Source of the DNA: Bacteroidales bacterium
GTDB taxonomy: Bacteria; Bacteroidota; Bacteroidia; Bacteroidales; UBA10428
DNA length: 17,721 nucleotides
Direction: 5' to 3'
Assembly (NCBI GenBank): GCA_016926235.1
Contig: JAFGOZ010000436.1
Span: 1-17,721 of the forward strand
Shown here: positions 7,555 to 15,751 of the stretch, piece after piece
How the letters are laid out: each line of letters opens with the position of its first letter
Position numbering within the stretch: position 1 is the stretch's first letter
The notes under the pieces: generated by a model
What the model saw: the letters and a program-made list of their open reading frames with translations, nothing else
What the model was told of the DNA's origin: nothing
The model's database searches: none
Program-made: the position numbers and the translations under genes

Positions 7555-8848
7555 TTGAAGCTATTTTTTCTTCATTATATTTCAAATGGACTAATCCCAT
7601 GGCCATAATTATTGTCCAATTAATTGATCCTTTAAAAAGTACTCCTCCCGAAGAAAAAGTTAACAATAGTGTAATAATTAAGTATAAGAAGAACACGATA
7701 TTTAAGTCTGTTTCAGACCTGAGATTAAAAAGTGAGAATAACTTAAAGTACAAAACCAAAAATATTACAAAACCAGCTAATCCTGTAGTTGTAAGTAAGT
7801 TTGGCCAGAATATATCAGGATGAATTAACCTTGATTTGTCCACTTTTAAATTTAATCTGTAAACATCATTTTTATATATGAATCCTAGGCCAAATACTGG
7901 ATTATTTTTTAAAGTCATCGATATGCGTTCCTTCGCTACTTCATATCTGTATTTAACATTTTTTGCTTCAATTAGCTTCTCAGATTCTTTGAACCTGGAA
8001 GCAAATGCTTCAGTATTTCTATTAAATACTGACCCCACTAATAATCCAGATAAAGAAATAATTGCAAATACTTTAAATACCTTTTTGCTGGGATTCTTAA
8101 ACAAGTAGTATAATTCCACAGTAATAATGATTAGACCATATATTAATACTAATGATCTAGTAGCAGTAAGCAATAAGATAAGTATTAATAGTAAAAAGAG
8201 TGCAATATTTTTAAATGTAGAGTCTTTCCTAAGATTTAAATAAATAAAAGGAAAAATAAACGCAAAATAAACCGGGAAACCGATTAATGTCCTTACAACA
8301 TCTTCATATCCCTCAACATTTGAAAATTTTGATGAATCGTAAAAAGTCAGTAATCCTGTTACATTCGAAATATATATAACCATATTCAAAATTGAAAAGA
8401 TATATATATATTTTAAATACCGATAAAACTCTTGCTCTGAAACGACATTAAAAAGTTTATAAAGAGGAATTATTAATATGTAAGGAATGAAATCAAAAAA
8501 TGGAAGAAGACTCTCAATAATTGAATAACCCCTAAATATTGTCAAAACATATGAAAACAGTTGGATAAAGAAAAATATTTTAAACCATTTAAAAAGAAAT
8601 TCGTATTTTAAATCGTTATATGGTTTAAAACCGAAAAACAATGCATTATAAAAATACCCTAATATATTTAGTAATACTGCAAAATAACTCGTTAAATTCA
8701 AACCCTTTATAGCCAAACTTGAAGGTTCGATAAATCCAAAAAAATTAGTTAAAAGTAAGATTGATAGATAGTTAAGCCAAAGCCTTCTAAATTTAAGGCA
8801 AATACTTAATAAAAATAGAATTCCTGCAAATTGTATGATTTTATCCAT
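7520..8848 (-). CDS. wzy: Wzy-type O-antigen/capsule polymerase
   Basis: 442-residue polytopic inner-membrane protein with around 10-12 hydrophobic segments. It contains a large periplasmic loop (about 277-355) of the O-antigen ligase/polymerase (Wzy_C-like) kind: Arg301 in KYRYEVA, NPVFGLGF (316-323), and His343 in LIHPDIFWPNLL, followed by the GLAG start of the next helix. Such proteins join undecaprenyl-pyrophosphate-linked repeat units at the periplasmic face. A WaaL-type ligase shares this fold. The presence of a Wzx gene and several transferases in the same operon favours polymerase. The start overlaps the acyltransferase gene by 8 bases, and the 3' end overlaps the following glycosyltransferase gene. 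It has very low GC, like most Wzy genes. Confidence 0.85.
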   Translation of the reverse strand: MDKIIQFAGILFLLSICLKFRRLWLNYLSILLLTNFFGFIEPSSLAIKGLNLTSYFAVLLNILGYFYNALFFGFKPYNDLKYEFLFKWFKIFFFIQLFSYVLTIFRGYSIIESLLPFFDFIPYILIIPLYKLFNVVSEQEFYRYLKYIYIFSILNMVIYISNVTGLLTFYDSSKFSNVEGYEDVVRTLIGFPVYFAFIFPFIYLNLRKDSTFKNIALFLLLILILLLTATRSLVLIYGLIIITVELYYLFKNPSKKVFKVFAIISLSGLLVGSVFNRNTEAFASRFKESEKLIEAKNVKYRYEVAKERISMTLKNNPVFGLGFIYKNDVYRLNLKVDKSRLIHPDIFWPNLLTTTGLAGFVIFLVLYFKLFSLFNLRSETDLNIVFFLYLIITLLLTFSSGGVLFKGSINWTIIMAMGLVHLKYNEEKIASNENDRDFSPGY

Positions 8849-9440
8849 TATTTCTTCTCAAATATTTTGCAGGATTCCCTCCCCATATTTCGTTATCAGG
8901 TATAGATTTTGTTACTATACTACCCGCAGCCACAATTGAATTTTTACCAATGGTTACACCTTTGAGGATTATTGAGCTACCACCAATAAAAGCATAATCG
9001 CATATCCTGATGGGTGCTGTTTTTACATTTTTATCTCCATTGTGCATTCGGTCGATTGGATCAAGATTATGAAAATCCGTATCCCAAAGTTTGCAACTTC
9101 CACCAATATAAACGTAATGGCCAATTTCTACTCTATTCTTGCATACAATGGTTGAATTGGAAATCCCGACATTATTCCCAATTATCAATACGGCTCCTTG
9201 ACCAACAACCAACCTTAAAACTGTATCTCCACCAATGGGATTGGCCATTTTACCTGAATTTGCTCTAAAGGCATTCCCAATTTGAATCTTACCACAATTT
9301 GAAATATAAAGCCTGCCATTTATCTTACAATTCTTGCCGCAATCAATGTGGCAGATATAAAACAACACACGGTTATAATAATACTGAAAGCCCTTTTTAG
9401 TCTGGCTGAAAAGGTATCTTATTAACCGAAAGAATATCAT
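8841..9440 (-). CDS. Hexapeptide-repeat acyltransferase
   Basis: 199-residue left-handed beta-helix acyltransferase. A basic, aromatic N-terminal stretch (1-30) precedes beta-helix coils with hexapeptides such as VGQGAVLIIGNNVGIS (79-94), EIGHYVYIGGSC (105-116), FIGGSSIILKGVTIGKNS (151-168) and IVAAGSIV (169-176). The signature end WGGNPAKYLRR (186-196) is that of the maltose/WbbJ acetyltransferase group. The probable catalytic His is His124 in DTDFHN. It would acetylate a sugar of the repeat unit with acetyl-CoA. It sits between the flippase and the polymerase genes (10-base gap and 8-base overlap), so it is clearly co-transcribed. It is the second such enzyme in the locus, so the polymer may be acylated at two positions. 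Confidence 0.9.
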   Translation of the reverse strand: MIFFRLIRYLFSQTKKGFQYYYNRVLFYICHIDCGKNCKINGRLYISNCGKIQIGNAFRANSGKMANPIGGDTVLRLVVGQGAVLIIGNNVGISNSTIVCKNRVEIGHYVYIGGSCKLWDTDFHNLDPIDRMHNGDKNVKTAPIRICDYAFIGGSSIILKGVTIGKNSIVAAGSIVTKSIPDNEIWGGNPAKYLRRNNG

Positions 9441-9450
9441 TTCCCGGGGT

Positions 9451-10812
9451 TTATTGATTCCACAAACCAGAGGCCTTTTGAAAGCTTAGCTTCCGTACCT
9501 GGACTGGCAGGATGATTGCTGAGAACAGTAAATTTATGTTAACTGCCAAGATTACTCCCGTAACTCCAAGGTTAAAGCTTTTTGCCAGCAATATTGCAAG
9601 TGGTATGTTCGTTATGCATTGAAATATTGCAATATATAGTTGTATTTTTATTTTCCCAACACCATTAAGAAATTGCGCAAACATACCGGTCCAGGATAAT
9701 AGTGATGCGTACAGAGCAAAGGAAGCAGACAGTGCAAAAGGAATTTTTACACTTTTGCCTATCCAATATTGAAAAATCAGTGGGGACATTATCAGGATTA
9801 CTGCTAAACATAATGCAAAAATGATCCAGGTTGTATTCAACTTTTTCAGGACCATCCTTATCCAACTGAAGTCATGTTTGGTAATAGCTTCCGTGTAAGC
9901 TGACCAGAACGGAGCCGTAATTATTGTGAAAATACTTAATGCAGCAGCAAATAGCCTGTATGAAATATTATAGGGTGTTACTTCTTCAGGTCCGTAAAGC
10001 TGGGTAATAATGAAGTTTCCTGATGCAAACATAACAATAGTTGTTATTTGAATCAGGAAAAACTTCAATCCCAGATTCAGCATACTCTTAAAATATTCCC
10101 TATGGATCCTGAAATTAGATGGAGCATATACAATCAATTTTCCTCGAAATAAAATAATACTAGCCAAAATAAATACCAGTATTGGAGAAATCATAAACAC
10201 AAATGAAATGGACTGAAGATTTGCAGAGTTCAATTTACCCAAGACAAGCACTGAAACTAATGCAATCAGATTTCCTAGAAATATTATCAGGTTGCTTGTG
10301 GCGGTCTTTTGCAATGCCAGTAAAATGGTCGTGATGTTCTTTAAAACCAATTGCAACGTAAAAAGCGCAAAAACCTGCAATACTATTCTGGCTATTTTCT
10401 CATCAAATAATATTGGTAAGTTTAAAATTCTGGTCCAATCCAGAAAGGGGTGGATCATCAAGTAGAAAAGAAAAAAACTCAAAGCAATTAAACCGGTAGA
10501 ATTATAAATAGTTTCAGTTAATTTTTTTGCTCTTTCATTATCTCCCAATGCTACCGCTTCGGCAAATTTATTTCTAAAACCATTTCCTAACCCTATATCC
10601 ATCATATTGAACCAGGTAACAATAGAATAAAGGGTAATCCAAATTCCATATTTCTCCGGGTTCAGTAAATTAAGTGTCGCCGGTACCAACAACAATGAAG
10701 TGAGAATACTGAATCCTTTTATAACAAAAGAACCCAAAATATTCTTCTTAATCACTGTCGACCGTAAAGAACCCGAATTAATCTTGTCTTTAATCTGTGA
10801 AGATAACTTCAT
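9451..10812 (-). CDS. wzx: Wzx-type repeat-unit flippase
   Basis: 453-residue polytopic protein of the polysaccharide transporter (MOP/PST) superfamily, with roughly 12 hydrophobic helices. It would flip the completed undecaprenyl-linked repeat unit across the inner membrane. The N-terminal section has the family-typical KYGIWITLYSIVTWFNMMD and GLGNGFRNKFAEA followed by a GDNERAK loop, as in many Bacteroidota flippases. Length is normal (usual range 400-500). One base separates it from the GT2 gene upstream and 10 bases from the acyltransferase gene downstream. Confidence 0.92.
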   Translation of the reverse strand: MKLSSQIKDKINSGSLRSTVIKKNILGSFVIKGFSILTSLLLVPATLNLLNPEKYGIWITLYSIVTWFNMMDIGLGNGFRNKFAEAVALGDNERAKKLTETIYNSTGLIALSFFLFYLMIHPFLDWTRILNLPILFDEKIARIVLQVFALFTLQLVLKNITTILLALQKTATSNLIIFLGNLIALVSVLVLGKLNSANLQSISFVFMISPILVFILASIILFRGKLIVYAPSNFRIHREYFKSMLNLGLKFFLIQITTIVMFASGNFIITQLYGPEEVTPYNISYRLFAAALSIFTIITAPFWSAYTEAITKHDFSWIRMVLKKLNTTWIIFALCLAVILIMSPLIFQYWIGKSVKIPFALSASFALYASLLSWTGMFAQFLNGVGKIKIQLYIAIFQCITNIPLAILLAKSFNLGVTGVILAVNINLLFSAIILPVQVRKLSFQKASGLWNQ

Positions 10813-10813
10813 G

Positions 10814-11767
10814 CTATTTTCTCAGAAGTTGCAAGATTTTGACGGTTATTGTCTTGAAAAGCTTTATAGGCATGAGAAAAAGAAAAATGGTAACAATAAT
10901 TTTTGATTTAAGCGGAAGATAGTAACGGTAGATATTGTTGTATATTATTCTAAAATCCTGAAGATTGTCGATTTTATCATTATTCAGATAGCCTCTGATC
11001 AAACTTATATATGTAATTGACATAGTGCAATCGAGCAACTTTTTTTTGTATTTTTTGGAAAGATTCAGCGGCAGATGAGATAATGTTGATAAGCCTTTCC
11101 CAACAGTGCCAAATGAGTACCAACCCTCACGAGGGGCAATATATTTTACGATGGGTTTTGATGAAAAAGTAACCGAGAGTTTTTCATCGTTTAATCCCAT
11201 AATTACCGGAATCAGAAAACCTATGTATGTATATGAGAACTCAAACGCATAGCCAAGATAATCTCTAAGATTATTAATATTATAGACGTTAGTCGATATA
11301 AAAACCAGATCGCCACGACGAATAACCGATTCGTTGTAATAGTAATCAATGTATTCAATTAAGTTTTTTGCAGTCTCATCCCTCTGAATTGAGCCGTTTC
11401 TACCAATGGAGAATTTGATCATTCCTGTATCTGGCTCAAAATTCTCAATTTCAGTCAGAATGTCTTCAATTGAATTCTCCAAAGCTTCATCATCATCAGC
11501 GAGCAGCCAGAGCCATTCTGTTTTGCAATAAAGAAATGGACTCATCATATTTGTAGCCATTTTAATGTTAAATGGATTTATGATAAGTCGAATCTTCGTT
11601 GAGTCGAATTCATTTATGACAGATTGAATATCATAGTTAGAATGATTGTCAACAATAATAATCTCAAAAACGTTTGACAAATCTTGCCTGAATAAGCTTT
11701 TAAGCTGATTGTGAAGCTGTTCTTTTCTATTATATGTAGGTATCCCGATAGAAATCAACGGTTTCAT
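10814..11767 (-). CDS. GT2 family glycosyltransferase, candidate dideoxyhexosyl transferase
   Basis: 317-residue GT-A enzyme. ISIGIPTYNRK (5-15) is the nucleotide-binding first strand, IIVDNHS (37-43) follows, and LLADDDEALE (88-97) carries the metal-binding Asp cluster. A basic hydrophobic C-terminal segment (around 290-315) may bind the membrane. It lies directly between the dideoxyhexose synthase gene (4-base gap) and the flippase gene. In Salmonella the abequosyltransferase gene (rfbV/wbaV) also lies close to rfbJ and the flippase gene, and RfbV likewise begins with an IPTYNRKE-type strand. That the present enzyme transfers the dideoxyhexose is therefore a reasonable inference but not shown by the sequence. 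Confidence 0.9.
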   Translation of the reverse strand: MKPLISIGIPTYNRKEQLHNQLKSLFRQDLSNVFEIIIVDNHSNYDIQSVINEFDSTKIRLIINPFNIKMATNMMSPFLYCKTEWLWLLADDDEALENSIEDILTEIENFEPDTGMIKFSIGRNGSIQRDETAKNLIEYIDYYYNESVIRRGDLVFISTNVYNINNLRDYLGYAFEFSYTYIGFLIPVIMGLNDEKLSVTFSSKPIVKYIAPREGWYSFGTVGKGLSTLSHLPLNLSKKYKKKLLDCTMSITYISLIRGYLNNDKIDNLQDFRIIYNNIYRYYLPLKSKIIVTIFLFLMPIKLFKTITVKILQLLRK

Positions 11768-11771
11768 TGGC

Positions 11772-12614
11772 TTAAATAGTTTTCAACAGACCTTCTATAA
11801 TAGTATATTCAGGCTCCCAGCCTAAAGCTTTAAGTGAGGAGTTGTCAGATTCAGAGTGCATCAATTCATTTTTTCTATACGGTATTGCACCGAACTTCAA
11901 AATTGAAGTGCTTTTTGTTATTTCTTTTAGAATCTGCAATAGTTGCTTTATTGTGATTGGCTTTTGTGTTGTAACCTGAAATTCAGTAAACTGTTCAAGT
12001 AGATCATGAGCCTTTCCTAAGACAAGCTTAAAAGCAGATACTACATCATCAATATATACAAAATCACGCAGTTGCTCTCCGGGGGTTAAATCAATTGACG
12101 GCTCATTTCGCTTTAATCTTTCAATCATTGATGTAATGAAATTTGCATTGCTTGCCCCGGGACCATAAAAGTGCTCAAGCTTCATGTTGACAACCTTAAT
12201 TTCCCTACTTCGTTGATAAAGCCACTCTTGAAACTGTCTCTTAGTTAAGGCATATGGACTAACAAAACGATCAAGAACAGTATCGGTGTTTATGAATAAG
12301 CCACAATCATGAGTGATGGCCTTCTCTAACAATTTCAATGGAAAAAATAGGTTAGCATTCGTGATGTATTCTATTTTTTCATTTTGCCTGCCGTAGAAAG
12401 TTGCCGTATGAACAATGATGTCAATCTTTTGCTCCGTGAACAGTTCCTCAGGTATACTACCTTTTATTGAATAGACCTTAAAATTGAAATCCTTTATTCT
12501 ATAAAGATCTTTAAGCGTGATTTCTAGCCCGATAATTCTATAATCTTTTTGTAAGGCTTTTGCAAGATTACTGCCTAAGAATCCATTAATACCAGTTATC
12601 AGTATTGTTTTCAT
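11772..12614 (-). CDS. CDP-4-keto-3,6-dideoxyhexose 4-reductase (abequose/paratose synthase type)
   Basis: 280-residue extended short-chain dehydrogenase. It has the Rossmann motif GINGFLG (8-14), HTATFYGR (69-76), FINTD (107-111), and the catalytic Tyr121 and Lys125 in YALTK. LEHFYGPG (146-153) and TPGEQLRDFVYIDDVV (177-192) follow. These blocks and the C-terminal FGAIPYRKNELM (241-252) resemble what I recall of Salmonella RfbJ (CDP-abequose synthase) and RfbS (CDP-paratose synthase) rather than general epimerases. The reaction is NADPH reduction of the C-4 ketone, the last step to CDP-abequose or CDP-paratose. Which configuration is formed cannot be decided: FINTD favours RfbJ, while FYGRQNE and the C-terminal ITKSTSI favour RfbS. 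It follows the E3 gene by 12 bases. Confidence 0.85.
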   Translation of the reverse strand: MKTILITGINGFLGSNLAKALQKDYRIIGLEITLKDLYRIKDFNFKVYSIKGSIPEELFTEQKIDIIVHTATFYGRQNEKIEYITNANLFFPLKLLEKAITHDCGLFINTDTVLDRFVSPYALTKRQFQEWLYQRSREIKVVNMKLEHFYGPGASNANFITSMIERLKRNEPSIDLTPGEQLRDFVYIDDVVSAFKLVLGKAHDLLEQFTEFQVTTQKPITIKQLLQILKEITKSTSILKFGAIPYRKNELMHSESDNSSLKALGWEPEYTIIEGLLKTI

Positions 12615-12626
12615 GTTTGACAGCGA

Positions 12627-13313
12627 TTATTCCCAATCATCTGTTTTAATTTGATTTTCAGGCACTTTTACTGCAATCAGATAGCTTCTAAATGATCGTA
12701 TCATATCAGGTGGACCAGAAATAAAGTAGTCGGGGTCCGGTCCGTTCTCTTCAAAGACCTTCTGGATGTCAATAGGACCATTAACATCTTGTAGCCAATA
12801 TTGTATATACGGCTGCAAATTACATATATGCCTTAATTCAGGTTTGTAAATATTGTAATCATCTGATCTAAATCCAAGATAGATATTGGGTTTTGAATAT
12901 TCGGTAAATGATTTATGGGTGAAGAGAGACAGGAATGGAGTAATGCCTGTGCCTCCGGCAATGAAGATTGTCTTGTTTCTATTATGTGGCCTTGAGAACA
13001 GATCACCGTAAGGTAGCTTGAGCCACACTTCGGATCCATCTTTTAAACGCCGTTCCATCATTTTAGTAAATCTTCCTTTTACAGCATATGTGATCTTAAT
13101 ATTTTGCTCCGTCGGGTTACTCCTTATTGAAAAACATCTGGATTCCGGCCATTGACCTATTCCATCATAATTCTTATCTAAGGATAGATGAAGAAATTGA
13201 CCCGGAGTATACTTATAACCACTATTCTGTGATGACAATTCTAAAGTATAAACGCCTTCGATTTTATTCTCTACTGAGACTATACTTGATTTATATTTCC
13301 TGATTATCGCCAT
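12627..13313 (-). CDS. CDP-6-deoxy-delta-3,4-glucoseen reductase-like flavoprotein (E3), lacking ferredoxin domain
   Basis: 228-residue ferredoxin-NADP reductase fold protein. The FAD domain has YTPGQF (35-40) and RCFSIRS (59-65, the RxYS-type flavin motif). The NAD(P)H domain has GGTGITPF (120-127) and SGPPDMIRSF (199-208), and the chain ends in DDWE. Placed directly after rfbH (16-base gap) and before the 4-reductase, it should supply electrons to the dehydrase, the job of E3 (AscD/RfbI). Characterised E3 enzymes are about 330 residues with a plant-type [2Fe-2S] ferredoxin domain of about 90 residues. Here that domain and its four cysteines are missing. Only Cys60 and Cys164 are present, and no separate ferredoxin gene adjoins. 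The start is supported by the sequence MAIIRKYKSSIVSVENK, the first strand of the FAD barrel, so this is not a truncation by start choice. Confidence 0.85.
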   Translation of the reverse strand: MAIIRKYKSSIVSVENKIEGVYTLELSSQNSGYKYTPGQFLHLSLDKNYDGIGQWPESRCFSIRSNPTEQNIKITYAVKGRFTKMMERRLKDGSEVWLKLPYGDLFSRPHNRNKTIFIAGGTGITPFLSLFTHKSFTEYSKPNIYLGFRSDDYNIYKPELRHICNLQPYIQYWLQDVNGPIDIQKVFEENGPDPDYFISGPPDMIRSFRSYLIAVKVPENQIKTDDWE

Positions 13314-13329
13314 AGTAGAAGTTTTAGCA

Positions 13330-14649
13330 TCAGGATCCCCGTTTTTTCATAAACTGATCGAGTATCTCTTTAATATATTTAATCATCTCCATTGTCAACC
13401 CCGGATAAGTGCCAATAAAAAATGTATTATTCATTATGTAATCAGTTACGCAGAGAGTATCGGCAATACGAAATTTTTGATTTATATATCCTGGCTGTTT
13501 GGTGATATTTCCGGCAAATAGATTTCTTGTTTCAATCAAATTGTCGTTGAAGTACTTTGTAATATCATTACGCGTAAACGGGGTATCTTCCTTTAGTGTG
13601 ACAATAAAAGCGAACCAAGCAGGGTCAGAGGTTTCTGTGGCTTTTGGAACAATTAAGTATTCCGTGTACTTAGAAAAAATACGATGTAACTCGTGAAAAT
13701 TTTCCTTCCTTCTGGAACAAAATAATGGCAACTTATCCATTTGCACAGTTCCGATTGCTGCCTGTAAGTCGGTCATTTTAAGGTTATATCCGATCTCTGA
13801 ATAGACATACTTATGGTCAAACCCGAATGGCAAATTGCCAAATTGCTGTGAAAAACGTTTTCCACATGTATTATTTTCTCCTCCAGCACAATAACAATCG
13901 CGTCCCCAATCCCGGAAAGATCTTACAATGGTTGCAAGCTGCTGATCATTTGTACAAACAGCACCTCCTTCTCCAGTTGTAATATGATGTGCGGGATAAA
14001 ATGAAATAGTAGAAAGATGTCCAAAAGTGCCTGTTTTACGTCCTTTGTATTCACTTCCAAATGCATCGCAGTTATCCTCTATCACCCATAAATCATTCTC
14101 TTCAGCTATCTGCATTACATCATCAATGTTGAATGGATTTCCCAGCGTATGCGCTAAAAATATACAACGTGTAGCAGGTGTAATTGCTCTACGAAGCATT
14201 TCAATGTCAATATTATAAGTGGGAATCTTGACATCCACGAAAACCGGGATCAATCCATATTGAATGATTGGGGTCACAGACGAAGGAAAACCCGCTGCTA
14301 CCGAAATCACTTCATCTCCGGCTTTTAACCTTTTATCTCCGAGCTTTTCAGAAGTAAGTGCAGCAAAAGCTAACAGGTTGGCCGAGGAGCCTGAATTAGT
14401 AAGCAAAACATGCTCGACTCCAAGAAATTCAGCTATCTTTTCAGCAAAAGATTCTGAAAAGCGCCCTTCAGTTAGCCAAAAATCAAGAGAAGCTTGAACA
14501 GCACTAATTATCTCGTTTTCATCAAATACCCTGCCAGCGTAGTTCACTCGAGACTTACCTGGGATAAATTTTGGTTGATCAAAGCGGGCATGGTAATATT
14601 CCACAACTTTTAATATTATCTCCTGTCTCAATGTATTATGATCCGTCAT
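13330..14649 (-). CDS. rfbH: CDP-6-deoxy-L-threo-D-glycero-4-hexulose 3-dehydrase (E1)
   Basis: 439-residue aminotransferase-fold (DegT/DnrJ/EryC1 relatives) enzyme that uses PMP and a [2Fe-2S] cluster to remove the C-3 hydroxyl of CDP-4-keto-6-deoxyglucose. Four cysteines, Cys194, Cys252, Cys254 and Cys262, reproduce exactly the C-x57-C-x-C-x7-C motif of this enzyme class. The PLP lysine of ordinary aminotransferases is replaced by His221 in FYPAHHITTGEGG (217-229), the hallmark of E1 that prevents transamination. Asp192 in EDNCDAFG would bind the pyridine nitrogen, and NSGSSANL (85-92) the phosphate. Length matches the family (about 437). The gene lies 18 bases after rfbG. The product needs reduction by the flavoprotein encoded next. 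Confidence 0.97.
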   Translation of the reverse strand: MTDHNTLRQEIILKVVEYYHARFDQPKFIPGKSRVNYAGRVFDENEIISAVQASLDFWLTEGRFSESFAEKIAEFLGVEHVLLTNSGSSANLLAFAALTSEKLGDKRLKAGDEVISVAAGFPSSVTPIIQYGLIPVFVDVKIPTYNIDIEMLRRAITPATRCIFLAHTLGNPFNIDDVMQIAEENDLWVIEDNCDAFGSEYKGRKTGTFGHLSTISFYPAHHITTGEGGAVCTNDQQLATIVRSFRDWGRDCYCAGGENNTCGKRFSQQFGNLPFGFDHKYVYSEIGYNLKMTDLQAAIGTVQMDKLPLFCSRRKENFHELHRIFSKYTEYLIVPKATETSDPAWFAFIVTLKEDTPFTRNDITKYFNDNLIETRNLFAGNITKQPGYINQKFRIADTLCVTDYIMNNTFFIGTYPGLTMEMIKYIKEILDQFMKKRGS

Positions 14650-14667
14650 AATGTGGGGATTATTAAT

Positions 14668-15750
14668 CTATTTCTTTGATAATCCGAAGTAATCATTTAT
14701 CTGTTTAAGTGTTAGTTCTCTAAGATCGCTCTTATTAAACCAGGCGCGGTACCACTCAACAGTTGATAGTAATGCTTTGCTAAGATCCCATGAAGGGGAC
14801 CAGCTTAATCTTACTTTTGCTTTCGAGCAATCGAGCTTCAGGTAGTTAGCCTCATGGAGTTGTGGTTCTTTAGTGATTTCGTAGGAAAAGTCCTCACCCC
14901 ATAGATGGGCAAATTTTGATACAATCCATTTTACGTTTTTTGTATCTCCATCATCAGGACCAAAATTCCATGCTTCAGAATATTTCGGACCATCAATATA
15001 AAGTCTTTCTGCAAGCATCAGGTAACCATTAAGAGATTCGAGAACATGCTGCCAGGGACGGACTGAGTAAGGAGAACGTATCTTCACTTTTCTACCCTTA
15101 GCGATTGACCGTATAAAGTCAGGTATTAGCCTGTCTTCAGCCCAATCACCCCCACCAATGACGTTGCCCGCTCTGGCAGAACCAATAGCAACACCATGCT
15201 GAGAAAAATCACTTGCATTAAAGAAAGAGTCTCTATATGCGGCGGTTATTAGCTCGGAACACCCCTTGCTGTTAGAGTAAGGATCATAACCCCCTAATGG
15301 TTCATTCTCCCGATAACCCCATATCCATTCTCTGTTCTCATAGCATTTGTCAGTAGTTACATTCACTAGTGCCTTAATCCCCTGTGTATGCCTAACAGCC
15401 TCCAGGAGGTTTACTGTTCCCATTACATTTATCTGGTAGGTTTCGACAGGATTAAGATAAGATTCTCTTACAAGGGGCTGTGCTGCCATATGAATAATTA
15501 TCTCAGGCTTGCATATACGAACAAAGCTTGAAAACTCTTCATAATTTCTGACATCACCAATGTGTGAGGTAACCAATTCTTTGACCCGAGTTTCTTCAAA
15601 CATACTCGGTTCTGTCGGTGGTTCAAGTGCAAAACCGTAAACTTCACATCCCAAATTGTGAAGAAGGAGACTCAGCCATGTGCCCTTAAACCCAGTGTGC
15701 CCTGTTACCAGAACTCTCTTACCTTTCCAAAACTCTTTGTTTATTGTCAT
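14668..15750 (-). CDS. rfbG: CDP-glucose 4,6-dehydratase
   Basis: 360-residue extended short-chain dehydrogenase converting CDP-glucose to CDP-4-keto-6-deoxyglucose with tightly bound NAD+. It has the Rossmann motif TGHTGFKGTW (16-25), HMAAQPLVRESY (87-98), TTDKCYEN (132-139, in which Asp134 and Lys135 are the dehydratase residues) and catalytic Tyr158/Lys162 in YSNSK. RAGNVIGGGDWAEDRLIPD (193-211) and RPWQHVLE (231-238) are diagnostic of RfbG. TGFKG rather than TGFIG in the first motif is typical of the CDP-glucose enzyme. Length is normal. Its start codon follows the rfbF stop by a single base, so the two are translationally linked. Confidence 0.97.
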   Translation of the reverse strand: MTINKEFWKGKRVLVTGHTGFKGTWLSLLLHNLGCEVYGFALEPPTEPSMFEETRVKELVTSHIGDVRNYEEFSSFVRICKPEIIIHMAAQPLVRESYLNPVETYQINVMGTVNLLEAVRHTQGIKALVNVTTDKCYENREWIWGYRENEPLGGYDPYSNSKGCSELITAAYRDSFFNASDFSQHGVAIGSARAGNVIGGGDWAEDRLIPDFIRSIAKGRKVKIRSPYSVRPWQHVLESLNGYLMLAERLYIDGPKYSEAWNFGPDDGDTKNVKWIVSKFAHLWGEDFSYEITKEPQLHEANYLKLDCSKAKVRLSWSPSWDLSKALLSTVEWYRAWFNKSDLRELTLKQINDYFGLSKK

Positions 15751-15751
15751 A

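Noticed and set aside
11772..12614. UDP-glucose 4-epimerase or dTDP-sugar epimerase as function of the short-chain dehydrogenase
   Set aside because: The TPGEQLRDF, LEHFYGPG and FGAIPYRKNELM blocks and the neighbouring rfbFGH genes fit the RfbJ/RfbS 4-reductases much better.
13330..14649. Ordinary sugar aminotransferase (DegT family) for the rfbH gene
   Set aside because: The PLP lysine is replaced by His221 and all four [2Fe-2S] cysteines are present at exact spacing, which defines the 3-dehydrase.
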